Assembly (NCBI RefSeq): GCF_002257705.1
Contig: NZ_LSLK01000071.1
Span: 59,207-123,206, forward strand
Direction: 5' to 3'
DNA: 64,000 nucleotides
Source: Sporomusa silvacetica DSM 10669
GTDB taxonomy: Bacteria > Bacillota > Negativicutes > Sporomusales > Sporomusaceae
How positions within the stretch are numbered: position 1 is the stretch's first letter; each line of letters starts with the position of its first letter. Under the pieces are notes generated by a model. The model saw nothing but the letters and a program-made list of their open reading frames with translations. It did no database searches and was not told where the DNA came from. Shown in pieces: positions 1 through 8,801 of this stretch. A program made the translations under genes and the position numbers.

Positions 1-606
1 CGTTTGGTATTTGTAAATTGGAAGGATGTTACACGTGGACCGGCAGGGCTGCCTGGTATCCCGGCTCCTGAAATATTAGGATTTACGTTAAGTGGACGTA
101 CTGCATTCTATTATATGGCCTTGATTTTAACGGTTTTTACAATTTTCTTTATGGTTAAGCTGATTAATTCGGGTGTAGGTATGGCCATGCAAACAGTAAA
201 AAATGATGAAATTGCTGCTGAAGCCATAGGTATACAACCTCGAAAATATAAACTGCTGGCATTTGTTATATCGTCGGTTTTTGCCGGTATCATCGGGTGT
301 TTTTATGCTTCCTATCTCAGTTATGTAAGTCCAACAGCCTTTGTTTATAACACATCGATGACGATTCTTACCATGGTTGTATTAGGGGGATTAGGAAGTA
401 TCGTTGGATCGATACTTGGAGCGACTATATTAACTATATTACCTGAGATGTTACGATTCTTGAGTGACTATCGGATGTTGATTTTTGGTGCTCTGATGGT
501 ATTCATGATGATTTACAAGCCGGAAGGTTTTTGGGGGGCAAGTAAAAGAAGAAAAAATATTTATAAAATCAATGCAGGAGGTACTGATCATGGATCAGAT
601 ACTTAA
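1..606 (+). CDS. livM: LIV-type ABC transporter permease (LivM), 5'-truncated by window edge
   Basis: Inner-membrane permease subunit of a branched-chain amino acid-type (HAAT) ABC importer. The reading frame is open at base 1, so only the C-terminal ~200 residues are present and the real start lies upstream. Hydrophobic segments at about residues 30-55, 85-115, 125-150 and 155-175 flank the cytoplasmic loop with NDEIAAEAIGI, the EAA-like stretch by which LivM contacts its ATPases. The last 17 bases overlap livG and livF follows, the usual livM-G-F order. The substrate need not be Leu/Ile/Val: members of this family also take up amides, urea and other amino compounds, and the two enzymes downstream suggest an amidine- or guanidino-type solute (inference). 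Confidence 0.9.
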   Translation, partial: RLVFVNWKDVTRGPAGLPGIPAPEILGFTLSGRTAFYYMALILTVFTIFFMVKLINSGVGMAMQTVKNDEIAAEAIGIQPRKYKLLAFVISSVFAGIIGCFYASYLSYVSPTAFVYNTSMTILTMVVLGGLGSIVGSILGATILTILPEMLRFLSDYRMLIFGALMVFMMIYKPEGFWGASKRRKNIYKINAGGTDHGSDT

Positions 607-1369
607 AACAGTTAATATTACAATGCAATTTGGCGGCTTAACTGCGGTTGATAATGTAAATATAACGCAGAACGATGGAGAAATCTTATCTTTGATAGGT
701 CCCAATGGCGCAGGAAAAACTACTCTTTTTAATATATTGACTGGTGTTTATAAACCAACAGCCGGACAAATTTTTTATCATGGTGAAAATATTACAGGGC
801 TTAAACCGTATCAGTTAGTCCGAAAAGGTATCTCGAGAACGTTTCAAAATATAAGACTATTTAATGATATGACTACATTAGAAAATCTTTTAATTGCTAA
901 TCCAGATTGTAAAGATGAGGGTGTTTTTGAGTCAATTTTTGGGGGAGAAAAATTAAAGGCGAAACGTAGAAATGTAGTAGCTGTATGTGAATCGATTCTT
1001 GAAACGCTTAAGTTGCAAGATAAAATAGATGAATTGGCATGCAATCTTCCTTATGGTAAACAGCGCCTGCTTGAAATAGGAAGAGCTTTAGCTACAGGAG
1101 CAGATTTCCTGCTACTTGATGAGCCTGGTGCCGGGATGAATAGTATGGAGAAAGATGAATTAGCCCAAGTGATTCATTATATTACCAAGGATCTGAAGAA
1201 ACATGTGCTGTTAATTGAACATGATATGAAATTCGTTATGGGGATTTCTGATCGAGTTGTAGTATTGGACCATGGTATAAAAATAGCAGAAGGTGTACCA
1301 GCGGAGATACAAAACAATCAACAAGTGATAGAAGCATATTTAGGTAAGGGTATTCCTGATGATGAATAG
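590..1369 (+). CDS. livG: LIV-type ABC transporter ATPase (LivG)
   Basis: Cytoplasmic ATP-hydrolysing subunit of the same importer, 259 residues. Walker A is GPNGAGKTT near residue 38. The Q-loop region is RTFQNIRLF, and Walker B is FLLLDEPGAGM followed by the switch His in LIEHDM. The signature reads LPYGKQR in place of LSGGQ, which is normal for LivG. An in-frame ATG at 572 would place the Shine-Dalgarno AGGAGG inside the gene, so the ATG at 590, eight bases after that site, is chosen. It overlaps the livM end by 17 bases and lies 13 bases before livF, so the three genes should be co-translated. Confidence 0.93.
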   Translation: MDQILKTVNITMQFGGLTAVDNVNITQNDGEILSLIGPNGAGKTTLFNILTGVYKPTAGQIFYHGENITGLKPYQLVRKGISRTFQNIRLFNDMTTLENLLIANPDCKDEGVFESIFGGEKLKAKRRNVVAVCESILETLKLQDKIDELACNLPYGKQRLLEIGRALATGADFLLLDEPGAGMNSMEKDELAQVIHYITKDLKKHVLLIEHDMKFVMGISDRVVVLDHGIKIAEGVPAEIQNNQQVIEAYLGKGIPDDE

Positions 1370-1382
1370 GAAGTGAATAATT

Positions 1383-2096
1383 ATGGCACTGTTAGAGATA
1401 AAAAATTTACAAGTTAAATATGGGGTTATTCCAGCATTGAAGGGAATATCTTTTTATGTTGAGCATGGTGAAGTTGTTGCGATTATTGGTGCTAATGGAG
1501 CCGGAAAAACGACAACCCTTCACGCGATATCCAGCATCGTTTCTAAAAGTGGCGGAAATGTGTTCTTTCAAGATCAAGATATAACAAATAACCCGGCACA
1601 TGAAATTGTGGCCATGGGAATATCACAAGTGCAGGAAGGCAGAGGTGTATTTTCCAATTTAAGTGTTTTGGAAAATTTGCAATTAGGGGCTTATTTAAGA
1701 AATGATAAAGCCGAAATTGCTAAGGACTTTGCTTTTATATATGAATTATTTCCAAGGCTGGCAGAAAGAAAAAAACAGCTTGCGGGTACATTGTCCGGTG
1801 GTGAGCAGCAAATGTTAGCGATTGGCAGAGCGTTGATGTCGAGACCAAAGCTGTTGCTGTTAGATGAGCCGTCAATGGGACTTTCCCCGTTAATTACGGA
1901 AAATATATTTAGGACAATAAAAAAATTAAATAAAGAAAATAAAATGACTATTTTACTTGTAGAGCAAAATGCGCAAATGGCGTTATGGGCTTCCAATCGT
2001 ACGTATATCATGGAAACAGGGCAAATAGTCTATAGTGGTAATTCAAAAGAAATGAAAAATGACGATTTTATTAGAAAATCTTATCTGGGCCAATAA
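1383..2096 (+). CDS. livF: LIV-type ABC transporter ATPase (LivF)
   Basis: Second ATPase of the LIV-type importer, 237 residues, the usual LivF length. Walker A is GANGAGKTTT near residue 37, the signature is LSGGEQQ, Walker B is LLLLDEPSMGL, and the switch His is replaced in VEQNAQ, as is typical of LivF. The ATG has an upstream GGAAGTGA. It lies 13 bases after livG and about 50 bases before the hydrolase-like gene, so the transport genes and the two enzymes probably form one transcript. No binding protein (LivJ/K) or LivH is in the window; they would lie upstream. Confidence 0.93.
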   Translation: MALLEIKNLQVKYGVIPALKGISFYVEHGEVVAIIGANGAGKTTTLHAISSIVSKSGGNVFFQDQDITNNPAHEIVAMGISQVQEGRGVFSNLSVLENLQLGAYLRNDKAEIAKDFAFIYELFPRLAERKKQLAGTLSGGEQQMLAIGRALMSRPKLLLLDEPSMGLSPLITENIFRTIKKLNKENKMTILLVEQNAQMALWASNRTYIMETGQIVYSGNSKEMKNDDFIRKSYLGQ

Positions 2097-2148
2097 GCTT
2101 ATTTATTGGAAGGATATATAAGCTTATATAGATGAGGGAGATGTAATT

Positions 2149-2616
2149 ATGGAAGATCAAAAAATGAAAGATCCTGTATCAATGTTTGTTTTATTTGCGC
2201 AGATGTTTTCTATTACTGCTAAACATTTAGAGGAAGAATTTGGTCAAAAGGGATTGGATGTTTTGGCGGATTGTGTAAAGGAATTCGGTGTGATGAGAGG
2301 AAAAGATATTGCTTGTCGCGCTGCAGCCCGCGGCCAAAAAAATACAGTTGAAAATTATTTGGATAATTATGATATGGAAAGAAGTGAACTTTTCGGATAT
2401 ACCAATGAATACAAACCGGATTGTATCTGCCAGGAATTCACAAAATGTATATTTGCAGAAACATGGATGGAAGCCGGTGAGGAGAAATATGGGAGAATTT
2501 ATTGCGAGAATATCGATCCGGCTATTGCTTACGGATATAATAAAAATTTAGAGTGTCAGCATGAAAAAATCATGTACGATGATAAAAAATGCACATTTTG
2601 TTTCAAAATGAAATAA
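2149..2616 (+). CDS. L-2-amino-thiazoline-4-carboxylic acid hydrolase-like protein
   Basis: A 155-residue soluble protein that resembles the ATC-hydrolase family (PF14196), in which the founding enzyme opens the thiazoline ring of ATC on the way to cysteine. The fold-typical N-terminal helical part (residues 1-60, including FGVMRGKDIACRAAARG) is followed by a Cys-rich C-terminal half (DCICQEFTKC, residues ~103-112, plus C131, C143, C150 and C153), with His and Glu residues that could bind metal. Most family members are uncharacterised, so the substrate is open. The start has GAGGGA ten bases upstream. It sits between the importer ATPase and a ureohydrolase, suggesting hydrolysis of an imported amidine-like compound (inference). 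Confidence 0.6.
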   Translation: MEDQKMKDPVSMFVLFAQMFSITAKHLEEEFGQKGLDVLADCVKEFGVMRGKDIACRAAARGQKNTVENYLDNYDMERSELFGYTNEYKPDCICQEFTKCIFAETWMEAGEEKYGRIYCENIDPAIAYGYNKNLECQHEKIMYDDKKCTFCFKMK

Positions 2617-2653
2617 TGAAAATGCAATTATTTGAGTCGGAAGGGTGAGAAAT

Positions 2654-3661
2654 ATGGAGACAAGACCTGTAATTTATGATCCTAATAATAAGCCAAGAGA
2701 AATATACAGCGGCGTTCCTTCTTTTTTAGGGCTGCCGGTTGCAAAAGATAAAGAGGATTTAAAAAATTATGATTTCGCTATATTGGGTGTTCCCTGGGAA
2801 GGTGGCTGCACTTATGGAGGATATTCTTCTTGCGTAATAGCACCTAAAACAATTCGGACCGTATCAGCGAGATATACCGGCTATTTACCCGATTATGATA
2901 TTGATACTTTTGATATTTTAACTGGCTGTGATTATGGTGATACGGTAGTACAGAATGGAAATTATGAATTAACTTTTAACTCGATACGAGAAAAATATAT
3001 GGAGATTATCGAAGGTGGACAAATACCGATTGTGTTTGGCGGAGATCATTCTATAGCCTATCCTCTAATCCAGACTCTGGCCAAAAAGCATAAAAAAAGA
3101 GTAGGTGTAATCCATTTTGATGCTCATTTAGATAATTATCCGGCGTTTGGTGATGATTTATATTCTAGGTGTTCACCATTTAATCAATTATATCAGGATG
3201 AAAATATGGATCCGACTAAAATCGTTCATATCGGTATTCGGGGAGCAAGAAATCATCCACAAGAACGTAAGGAAGCTCGTAAGTATGGTGCTTCGGTGAT
3301 TACTGCCAAAGAGATAAAGGAAAATGGTTATATGGCTTCTGTAAAAAAGGCTTTGTCAATTGCACAGAAGGATACAGATGTCGTATATATAACGGTATGT
3401 TCCGATGTATTGGATGGAGCTTTCAATCCACAAGGGCCCATAGATCCCTGCGGATTAACTTCATTTGAATTGGCAATGATGGTGAATGAGTGCGCATATG
3501 CCGGCGCATGTTCCTTTGATTTTGTAGAAATTTATCCAGAAACTTCTGGTGCACAAGTTTCAGCACATACTGGTACCTGTTTAGCCTTGTATTTTATGAA
3601 TGGTGTAGCCAGAAATCGTTTAGAGAAAAATCAAAAGTTAAGTAATTGTTCTACTTATTAA
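2654..3661 (+). CDS. Arginase/agmatinase-family ureohydrolase with an altered metal motif
   Basis: A 335-residue member of the ureohydrolase fold, whose enzymes cleave guanidino or formimino groups with a binuclear metal centre. Three motifs are seen: GGDHS (residues ~130-134), HFDAHLD (~154-160), and a third region reading TVCSDVLDGAF at ~249-259. In canonical enzymes that third motif is SxDxDxxD; here the first Asp is Cys, while the next two Asps are kept. The ATG at 2654 is preferred over the upstream GTG at 2645 because GGAAGG sits 9 bases before it. It is last in the livMGF-hydrolase string and is followed by a terminator. Agmatinase, guanidinobutyrase, guanidinase or formimidoylglutamase activity are all possible; the family call is firm, the substrate is not. 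Confidence 0.8.
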   Translation: METRPVIYDPNNKPREIYSGVPSFLGLPVAKDKEDLKNYDFAILGVPWEGGCTYGGYSSCVIAPKTIRTVSARYTGYLPDYDIDTFDILTGCDYGDTVVQNGNYELTFNSIREKYMEIIEGGQIPIVFGGDHSIAYPLIQTLAKKHKKRVGVIHFDAHLDNYPAFGDDLYSRCSPFNQLYQDENMDPTKIVHIGIRGARNHPQERKEARKYGASVITAKEIKENGYMASVKKALSIAQKDTDVVYITVCSDVLDGAFNPQGPIDPCGLTSFELAMMVNECAYAGACSFDFVEIYPETSGAQVSAHTGTCLALYFMNGVARNRLEKNQKLSNCSTY

Positions 3662-3692
3662 TCTGTCGTAATGAGCAATATCCAGTAAATTC

Positions 3693-3727
3693 AATCCTTC
3701 CAGCCATTTGCTAGGAAGGATTTTTTA
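3693..3727 (+). terminator. Rho-independent terminator after the ureohydrolase
   Basis: A 9-bp perfect stem, AATCCTTCC with GGAAGGATT, and a 12-nt loop, followed by a T run. It closes the livMGF-hydrolase-ureohydrolase operon. Confidence 0.85.
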
Positions 3728-3928
3728 TTATTTCCTAATAACTATGGACGAATATCTGACCTGATGAGGATGGAGCATCTTTGTCTATGTATAATTTTCG
3801 CACCAGTACCGAGGTTTTTATATGTAATAGTACTGTTTGCTTCTAGACAAGCCAAAAGATTTTAAAACATAGCAGGAATACCCACATATTGTAAAGAAGA
3901 AATAAGGACTATTAAAGGAGGGGTCTTA

Positions 3929-5185
3929 ATGAAAGGATTGCTATCTTTCCGTCCGGTAGCGGCGGCACTATTTTTTTTCTTTTGTATATGGGCTATAAGC
4001 CCGGTAGCACAAGCGACCCGTAATGATGTACTATACCAACAGTGTGTTGATCAAAAAAGTATTTTGCTAGGTGATTTGGAGAAGTTCGTTAACATTGATA
4101 GTGGCAGTGGCTATGAGCAAGGGTTAAAACAATATCAAGGACTATTAATTGATAGATTAAAGGAACTTGGTGCTGAAGTTGAATATGTAGAGGTGGAGAA
4201 ACCTCTGACAGGTTATAATATTAAGGCGACTTTCCATGGTACAGGCACGGGGTCTATCCTGCTGCTTGCCCATGCAGACACTGTATGGGCTCAGGGTACT
4301 GCAGCCCAAAGACCGTTCCGGATGGATGATAAGCGGGCTTATGGTCCAGGAGTATCTGATGAAAAGGGAGGGCTGGCCCTAGCCCTTCACGCACTGACTT
4401 TATTAAACAACATGGGTTTTAAGGATTATGAAAAAATCACTTTTGTAATAAATCCTGACGAGGAAAAAAGTTCTCTAAAGTCGCGCGATTTTATTATGCA
4501 GGCAGCCAAAGAACATAAATACGCAATAAGTGTTGAACCAGGGATACCGGGAGATGCGGTAATGAATTGGCGTAAAGGGATTGGCCGTTTGACGATGGAA
4601 GTAACCGGACGTAATGCTCATGCCGGGATAGAGCCTGAAAAAGGCCGCAATGCTACAGTTGAAATTGCTCACCAAATATTGCAGCTTTCGAATCTCGGTG
4701 ACCCAAAGAAAATGACTACCGTCAACTGGACATTGTTAGAAAAGACTAAAACACCGGTAAATGTAATTCCTGATTATGCCTGGGCTCAAGCTGATCTTCG
4801 TCTAATGTATAATGACGAGTACGAGCGGATTTTGCAGGATGCCCAAAAGCTTGCTACGAAAAAATTGATATCTGATACTCAGGTTAAGTTTGACTTGTTT
4901 CGCGGGCGACCACCATTTACTAAAAACGATAAAACCGACCACCTGGTTAATACTATGCAGGAAATCTACGCAAAAGAGCTAGGAATGACGCTTAAAGTCG
5001 AAGGCTCAGGCGGGGGTTCCGACGCCAACTACGCGGCGATTGTTGGCGCCATTGCAGTAGATGGTTTAGGAATTGTTGGCGGTAATGATCATAGTCCAGA
5101 TGAGTACATTGAATTGGATAGTGTTGTCCCCAGACTGTATCTACTTACAAGGACTTTAATGGAGATTGGTTCTGGGGAAATTTGA
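3929..5185 (+). CDS. Exported M20 metallopeptidase (glutamate carboxypeptidase-like)
   Basis: A 418-residue zinc exopeptidase of the M20 / carboxypeptidase G2 type, which removes C-terminal amino acids (often Glu) from peptides or folate-like substrates. An N-terminal signal peptide is evident (residues 1-29, a hydrophobic run ending PVAQA), so it acts outside the membrane. Metal and catalytic motifs are in family order: HADTVW (~114), SDEKGG (~138, bridging Asp), PDEEKSS (~171, catalytic and ligand Glu), VEPG (~197) and HSPDEY (~388). The dimerisation domain with RNAHAGIEPEKG is intact. AAAGGAGG lies directly upstream of the ATG. It is monocistronic, with ~370 bases of non-coding or degraded sequence following. 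Confidence 0.85.
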   Translation: MKGLLSFRPVAAALFFFFCIWAISPVAQATRNDVLYQQCVDQKSILLGDLEKFVNIDSGSGYEQGLKQYQGLLIDRLKELGAEVEYVEVEKPLTGYNIKATFHGTGTGSILLLAHADTVWAQGTAAQRPFRMDDKRAYGPGVSDEKGGLALALHALTLLNNMGFKDYEKITFVINPDEEKSSLKSRDFIMQAAKEHKYAISVEPGIPGDAVMNWRKGIGRLTMEVTGRNAHAGIEPEKGRNATVEIAHQILQLSNLGDPKKMTTVNWTLLEKTKTPVNVIPDYAWAQADLRLMYNDEYERILQDAQKLATKKLISDTQVKFDLFRGRPPFTKNDKTDHLVNTMQEIYAKELGMTLKVEGSGGGSDANYAAIVGAIAVDGLGIVGGNDHSPDEYIELDSVVPRLYLLTRTLMEIGSGEI

Positions 5186-5435
5186 TTTTGCGAAAACTGA
5201 CTAAAGAGGGCTGAAGCATTGGGGGAAAACATTAGTATATAAATGGAAACTATACCACTTTAAAGTACCTACTTGTTACTTGTTCTGCTATTGTCTATTG
5301 TTATAGCAGAGAACCGTTATAGCTGTGTAGTGACCATGTAGAGGAAATTTTATTCAAATAAGAACAGCTTTCACTCGGTACAAGTGGGGATTCGTTTATG
5401 GTGCGGAGGAAGGTGCAGGGGGGGCAAGCAGTATT

Positions 5436-5534
5436 ATGAATATCCCTGAACAAGCTTATGTTGTAATTGTGAAAGAAAATGAAACCGACAATATTGGGGT
5501 CGGTGGGGTACTACTATCCGAAAGAGGTAAGTAA
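5436..5534 (+). pseudogene. Remnant of a 4-oxalocrotonate tautomerase-family gene (C-terminal end)
   Basis: A short in-frame stretch ending at TAA 5532 translates to IPEQAYVVIVKE, then IGVGGVLLSERGK. That is the C-terminal signature of small 4-OT tautomerases (VxIxExxxxNxGVGGxxxSE). The frame is open back to 5334, but that part shows no family features, there is no Shine-Dalgarno, and the catalytic N-terminal Pro region is missing. It lies just upstream of the FMN reductase. The rest of the 5186-5555 gap shows nothing else recognisable. Confidence 0.55.
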
Positions 5535-5555
5535 TATAAACAGGAGGTAATTGTT

Positions 5556-6185
5556 ATGAAAGTAGTTGCATTTAATGGAAGTCCTAAAAAAGAGGGAAAC
5601 ACTTATCATGCTATAAAAATGGTCGCTGAGGAACTTGAAAAGGAAGAAATAGAAGTCGAAATTATTCATGTTGGAAACAAAACAATAAGGGGATGCCTTG
5701 CATGTAACGCCTGTGTAAAAAATAATAATGAGAAATGTATAATTGATAATGATGAAGTAAATGAATGGATACAGAAAATGAAAATGGCAGATGGTATAAT
5801 CTTAGGCTCACCTGTCCATTACTCGGCTATTGGCGGAACTATGAAATCCTTTTTGGATAGAGCATTCTATATTGCAAATGCTGGTTTTTTAAGGCATAAG
5901 GTCGGAGCGGCTGTTGTTGCTGTTAGGCGATCAGGTGGAGTTACTACGTTTAATCAACTAAATAATTATATTAATTACGCTGAAATGCTTATGCCAAGTA
6001 CAAATTACTGGAATGTTATACATGGGATGAAACCAGGTGAAGCTCTAGAAGATGAAGAAGGAAGACAAATAATGAGAGTGCTTGGGAAAAATATGGCCTG
6101 GCTCATGAAGCTGGTTGAAAATGGAAAACAAACTATAAAAGAACCAGAAAGAGAAAATAAAATACTTACTAATTTTATTCGATAG
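5556..6185 (+). CDS. NADPH-dependent FMN reductase / iron-sulfur flavoprotein-like
   Basis: A 209-residue flavodoxin-fold protein. The FMN phosphate loop is GSPKKEGNT at residues 7-15, and the flavin-side loop is GSPVHYSAIGG at ~87-97. A GCLACNACVKNNNEKC segment (residues ~48-63) has the compact cysteine spacing of the 4Fe-4S site in iron-sulfur flavoproteins (Isf), so it may carry a cluster and not be a simple reductase. It is expected to move electrons from NAD(P)H or ferredoxin to quinones, nitro compounds or oxygen in the cytoplasm. AGGAGG lies ahead of the ATG. It is monocistronic or co-transcribed with the DJ-1 gene 94 bases on. Confidence 0.8.
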   Translation: MKVVAFNGSPKKEGNTYHAIKMVAEELEKEEIEVEIIHVGNKTIRGCLACNACVKNNNEKCIIDNDEVNEWIQKMKMADGIILGSPVHYSAIGGTMKSFLDRAFYIANAGFLRHKVGAAVVAVRRSGGVTTFNQLNNYINYAEMLMPSTNYWNVIHGMKPGEALEDEEGRQIMRVLGKNMAWLMKLVENGKQTIKEPERENKILTNFIR

Positions 6186-6279
6186 TGAAAATTCGATGTT
6201 AACTGACGGCTATAAATTGGGCAATAGTATCGGTCAAAAAGCACATAAAGGTTTGCTGATAATTTAGGAGGAAACTGAT

Positions 6280-6951
6280 ATGCAACCTTCAACAAAAATC
6301 TTAATGGTGGTTACAAGTAGAGATCATTTGGACAATGGCCATAAAACAGGACTGTGGATGGAAGAATTTGCTGTACCATATCTAAATTTCCGTGCTGCTG
6401 GATATGAGGTAACAGTAGCAAGCCCATTAGGAGGGGTTGCCCCAATCAATCCCGGCAGTATAAAGGGAGAGGTTCCTGCCGAATGGAGTGCAGCAGCTAA
6501 TGCTCTACAGTCTACAGTGAAGCTTTCACAAGTTGATTATAAGCAATATGCTGCTGTAGTATTGCCCGGCGGTCATGGACCTTTGTTCGATTTAGCAAAT
6601 GATCCGCTCCTTGCTAGCATCTTAAAATATTTTGATTCGCATAACTATATTATTGCCGCTGTATGTCATGGCCCTGCTGGCTTAATAAGCGCAATGAAAG
6701 CTGAAGGGAAACCGTTGGTTGCTGGAAGAAGGGTGACCGGATTTACGAATGAAGAGGAGAGAATTGCTGGATCAGACAAAATGGTTCCTTTCGCATTGGA
6801 AACAAAGTTACGAGAACTTGGAGCTGATTTTGTATCAACAGATCCTTGGGGGGATTATGTTCTCGTTGACGGCAATCTGATTACTGGGCAAAATCCTCAG
6901 TCCAGCGATAGTTTCGCAAAAGCAATTCTTGAAGCACTGGCAAAAAAATAA
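6280..6951 (+). CDS. DJ-1/PfpI-family protein (type 1 glutamine amidotransferase-like)
   Basis: A 223-residue member of the DJ-1/PfpI superfamily, closest in outline to the Hsp31/YDR533c-like class I group (chaperone, glyoxalase III or deglycase). The nucleophile elbow AAVCHGPAGL (Cys at ~128) and the supporting Glu in the N-terminal GLWMEEFAVPY region are both present, and the PGGHGP loop is intact. TAGGAGG lies just ahead of the ATG. A detoxifying role against methylglyoxal-type aldehydes would suit a strain with aldehyde metabolism, but that is inference. It is followed by a strong terminator. Confidence 0.85.
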   Translation: MQPSTKILMVVTSRDHLDNGHKTGLWMEEFAVPYLNFRAAGYEVTVASPLGGVAPINPGSIKGEVPAEWSAAANALQSTVKLSQVDYKQYAAVVLPGGHGPLFDLANDPLLASILKYFDSHNYIIAAVCHGPAGLISAMKAEGKPLVAGRRVTGFTNEEERIAGSDKMVPFALETKLRELGADFVSTDPWGDYVLVDGNLITGQNPQSSDSFAKAILEALAKK

Positions 6952-6957
6952 CTATTT

Positions 6958-7000
6958 AAAAACACCCATTATTTACTCAAGGTAAATGATGGGTGTTTTA
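6958..7000. terminator. Bidirectional terminator between the DJ-1 gene and lysR
   Basis: A 16-bp stem (AACACCCATTATTTAC with GTAAATGATGGGTGTT, one wobble pair) and a 5-nt loop, with T run and A run on the two sides. It serves the converging DJ-1 and LysR genes. Confidence 0.85.
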
Positions 7001-7056
7001 TATAACAATTGCCACGTAGGTTTAGCGCTTTCATAATTTCTTTACCGGCAAGCTAG

Positions 7057-7941
7057 CTAAACCATTCTAGCCATATCCCTTAATAAATCCAAGAAGTGTT
7101 TACTGCTAGCAGATAGCCTGCGGTTTCGCACCCAGACAATTACGGTTTGTGTTGATACTGCTGGTTCAACAATTGTTTTGTAAGTCAACGCTGGATCTGA
7201 AATGAGTTCCTTGGTAGACTTAGGCACCAATGCCATACCGATTCCTAACTTTGTCCATAGTATGTTGAGCATAATTCCATCACTTATGCAAACTATCTTC
7301 GGCTTAAATCCGGCATTAGAACACCATTCAATAAACATAGCTTTCCATCTTAGTGGAACAATCAATGGCTGGTTAACAAGCTCAATTAGTCGAACAGTTT
7401 CTGGGTCTTCACCGCAATAGCATTCATCCTGTTTCATGACTATAACTAAAGGCTCATCAGGCAAAGTTATGGATTCATATATTTCCGAATCAAAAGGAGC
7501 TCGTATAATACCAATCTCGATTATTCCATTGTCCAAAAGTTCTAAAATTCGAAAACCATCACCTTCCCACAATTGGAAAGTGACATTAGGATACAGACTA
7601 TGAAACTTACTAATAAGATTTGGCAGCAGTGTAGCCCCCGACGTAGTAACTGTGCCTAACGAAATTGTGCCGCCTAAACCAGAATTAAATCCAGTCATTT
7701 CTTTCATTGTGCCGTCTACTAAACCTAATATTTGTTCTACCCGCTCGCGTAATAGCTGCCCTGCTTCTGTTAATCTTATTCTGCGGCTACCACGCTCAAA
7801 CAATTGGACTCCAAGATTATCCTCCAGTTGCTTCATTTGTCTACTAAGGGCTGGTTGCGCTATGTTCAGTTTCTTAGAAGCCTTGCTAATATTTCCCTCC
7901 TCAACAATGGCATAAAAATACCTCATATCCCTGATATCCAT
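7057..7941 (-). CDS. LysR-family transcriptional regulator
   Basis: A 294-residue LysR activator/repressor of standard length. The N-terminal winged helix-turn-helix (residues 1-60) contains ASKKLNIAQPALSRQMKQLE, and the rest is the periplasmic-binding-protein-like effector domain (~90-290). AGAGGTG precedes the ATG on the minus strand. It is divergent from a LysE-family exporter with 203 bases between them, the classic layout in which the regulator controls the neighbouring exporter and itself. The effector is unknown; it is probably the exported amino acid or metabolite. Confidence 0.88.
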   Translation of the reverse strand: MDIRDMRYFYAIVEEGNISKASKKLNIAQPALSRQMKQLEDNLGVQLFERGSRRIRLTEAGQLLRERVEQILGLVDGTMKEMTGFNSGLGGTISLGTVTTSGATLLPNLISKFHSLYPNVTFQLWEGDGFRILELLDNGIIEIGIIRAPFDSEIYESITLPDEPLVIVMKQDECYCGEDPETVRLIELVNQPLIVPLRWKAMFIEWCSNAGFKPKIVCISDGIMLNILWTKLGIGMALVPKSTKELISDPALTYKTIVEPAVSTQTVIVWVRNRRLSASSKHFLDLLRDMARMV

Positions 7942-8014
7942 GTTGGCACCTCTTACTATACCTTTTTGATATACAATCCATATATATTTGATAATTTTAT
8001 TATAACTTTGGTTG

Positions 8015-8023
8015 TGCTATAAT
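8015..8023 (+). promoter_or_regulatory. Extended -10 promoter for the LysE-family gene
   Basis: TGCTATAAT is a perfect TATAAT with a TGn extension in the lysR-lysE intergenic region. The AT-rich, partly symmetric stretch at 7965-8005 beside it is the likely LysR binding area. Confidence 0.5.
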
Positions 8024-8144
8024 TGCAACAAACATAGAAGGTCAGTACGTTTATAATACGATGCTAATGTTGATTTTGGATCGAAACTATGGTCCCTAAA
8101 GGCTTATGTATACAAGAAAAAGGTTATAAAGGGGGCTGTCTAAT

Positions 8145-8801
8145 TTGAATTTGCCAATCAGTGGCAACGAACTATATTCCTTTATTATAGTTATGATCTT
8201 AATGATAATAACTCCTGGTGTTAATCAAATATTGGTACTCCAATCAGGATTGAATTTCGGGCATAAAGCGGCAATGTATAACGTCGTAGGGATAACCAGT
8301 TCGATGTTTGTTCATACTTTGCTGTCAGGTTTAGGGATATCCATCATTATTATGAAGTCGCCTGGTCTCCTTAGCTTATTTAAGGTGTTAGGAAGTGGGT
8401 ATCTCATGTATTTAGCAATTACTAGTATTATTAGTGCCTATCAACTACGCAATGCACCCGCAGATATCATTAATGAAATCCCTGTAGACAATGAACCAGT
8501 CGCTGAAATCAGCCGCGACTTTTTTACTAAAGGATTTACTACAAATGTGTTGAATATCCAGACTTCTTTGATCTTTTTATCCATTTTTCCGCAGTACATG
8601 AATCTCGATCACGGTTTGTTTATACAATCGCTTTATCTTACGCTAATTTTTATAGGTTTAATGCTTGTGTGGTATTCCATAATAATAGTTTTAATTTTCA
8701 GAATACGGCATTATCTGCTTGATCTCAGCATTCAACGGAGAATAAAGACCGGTACAGGTTTTCTCTTGTTCGTGATGTCAATCAGAATGCTTCTGAAGTA
8801 A
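8145..8801 (+). CDS. LysE/RhtB-family amino acid exporter
   Basis: A 218-residue inner-membrane protein with about six hydrophobic segments, as in the LysE/RhtB exporters of amino acids and small metabolites. The N-terminal MIITPGVNQILVLQSGLNFG matches the family's conserved TPGP-(N)-(10)-G-(R/F) region. It begins at a TTG preceded by a GGGGG stretch. Its last codons overlap, in another frame, the remnant of a chemoreceptor gene. It is likely controlled by the divergent LysR gene. Confidence 0.82.
   Translation: MNLPISGNELYSFIIVMILMIITPGVNQILVLQSGLNFGHKAAMYNVVGITSSMFVHTLLSGLGISIIIMKSPGLLSLFKVLGSGYLMYLAITSIISAYQLRNAPADIINEIPVDNEPVAEISRDFFTKGFTTNVLNIQTSLIFLSIFPQYMNLDHGLFIQSLYLTLIFIGLMLVWYSIIIVLIFRIRHYLLDLSIQRRIKTGTGFLLFVMSIRMLLK

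Noticed and set aside
1383..2096. Missing switch histidine in LivF as a defect
   Set aside because: VEQN in place of a His at this place is normal for LivF.
2309..2551. Overlapping 80-codon ORF inside the ATC hydrolase-like gene
   Set aside because: Out-of-frame shadow of the real gene, without a ribosome site.
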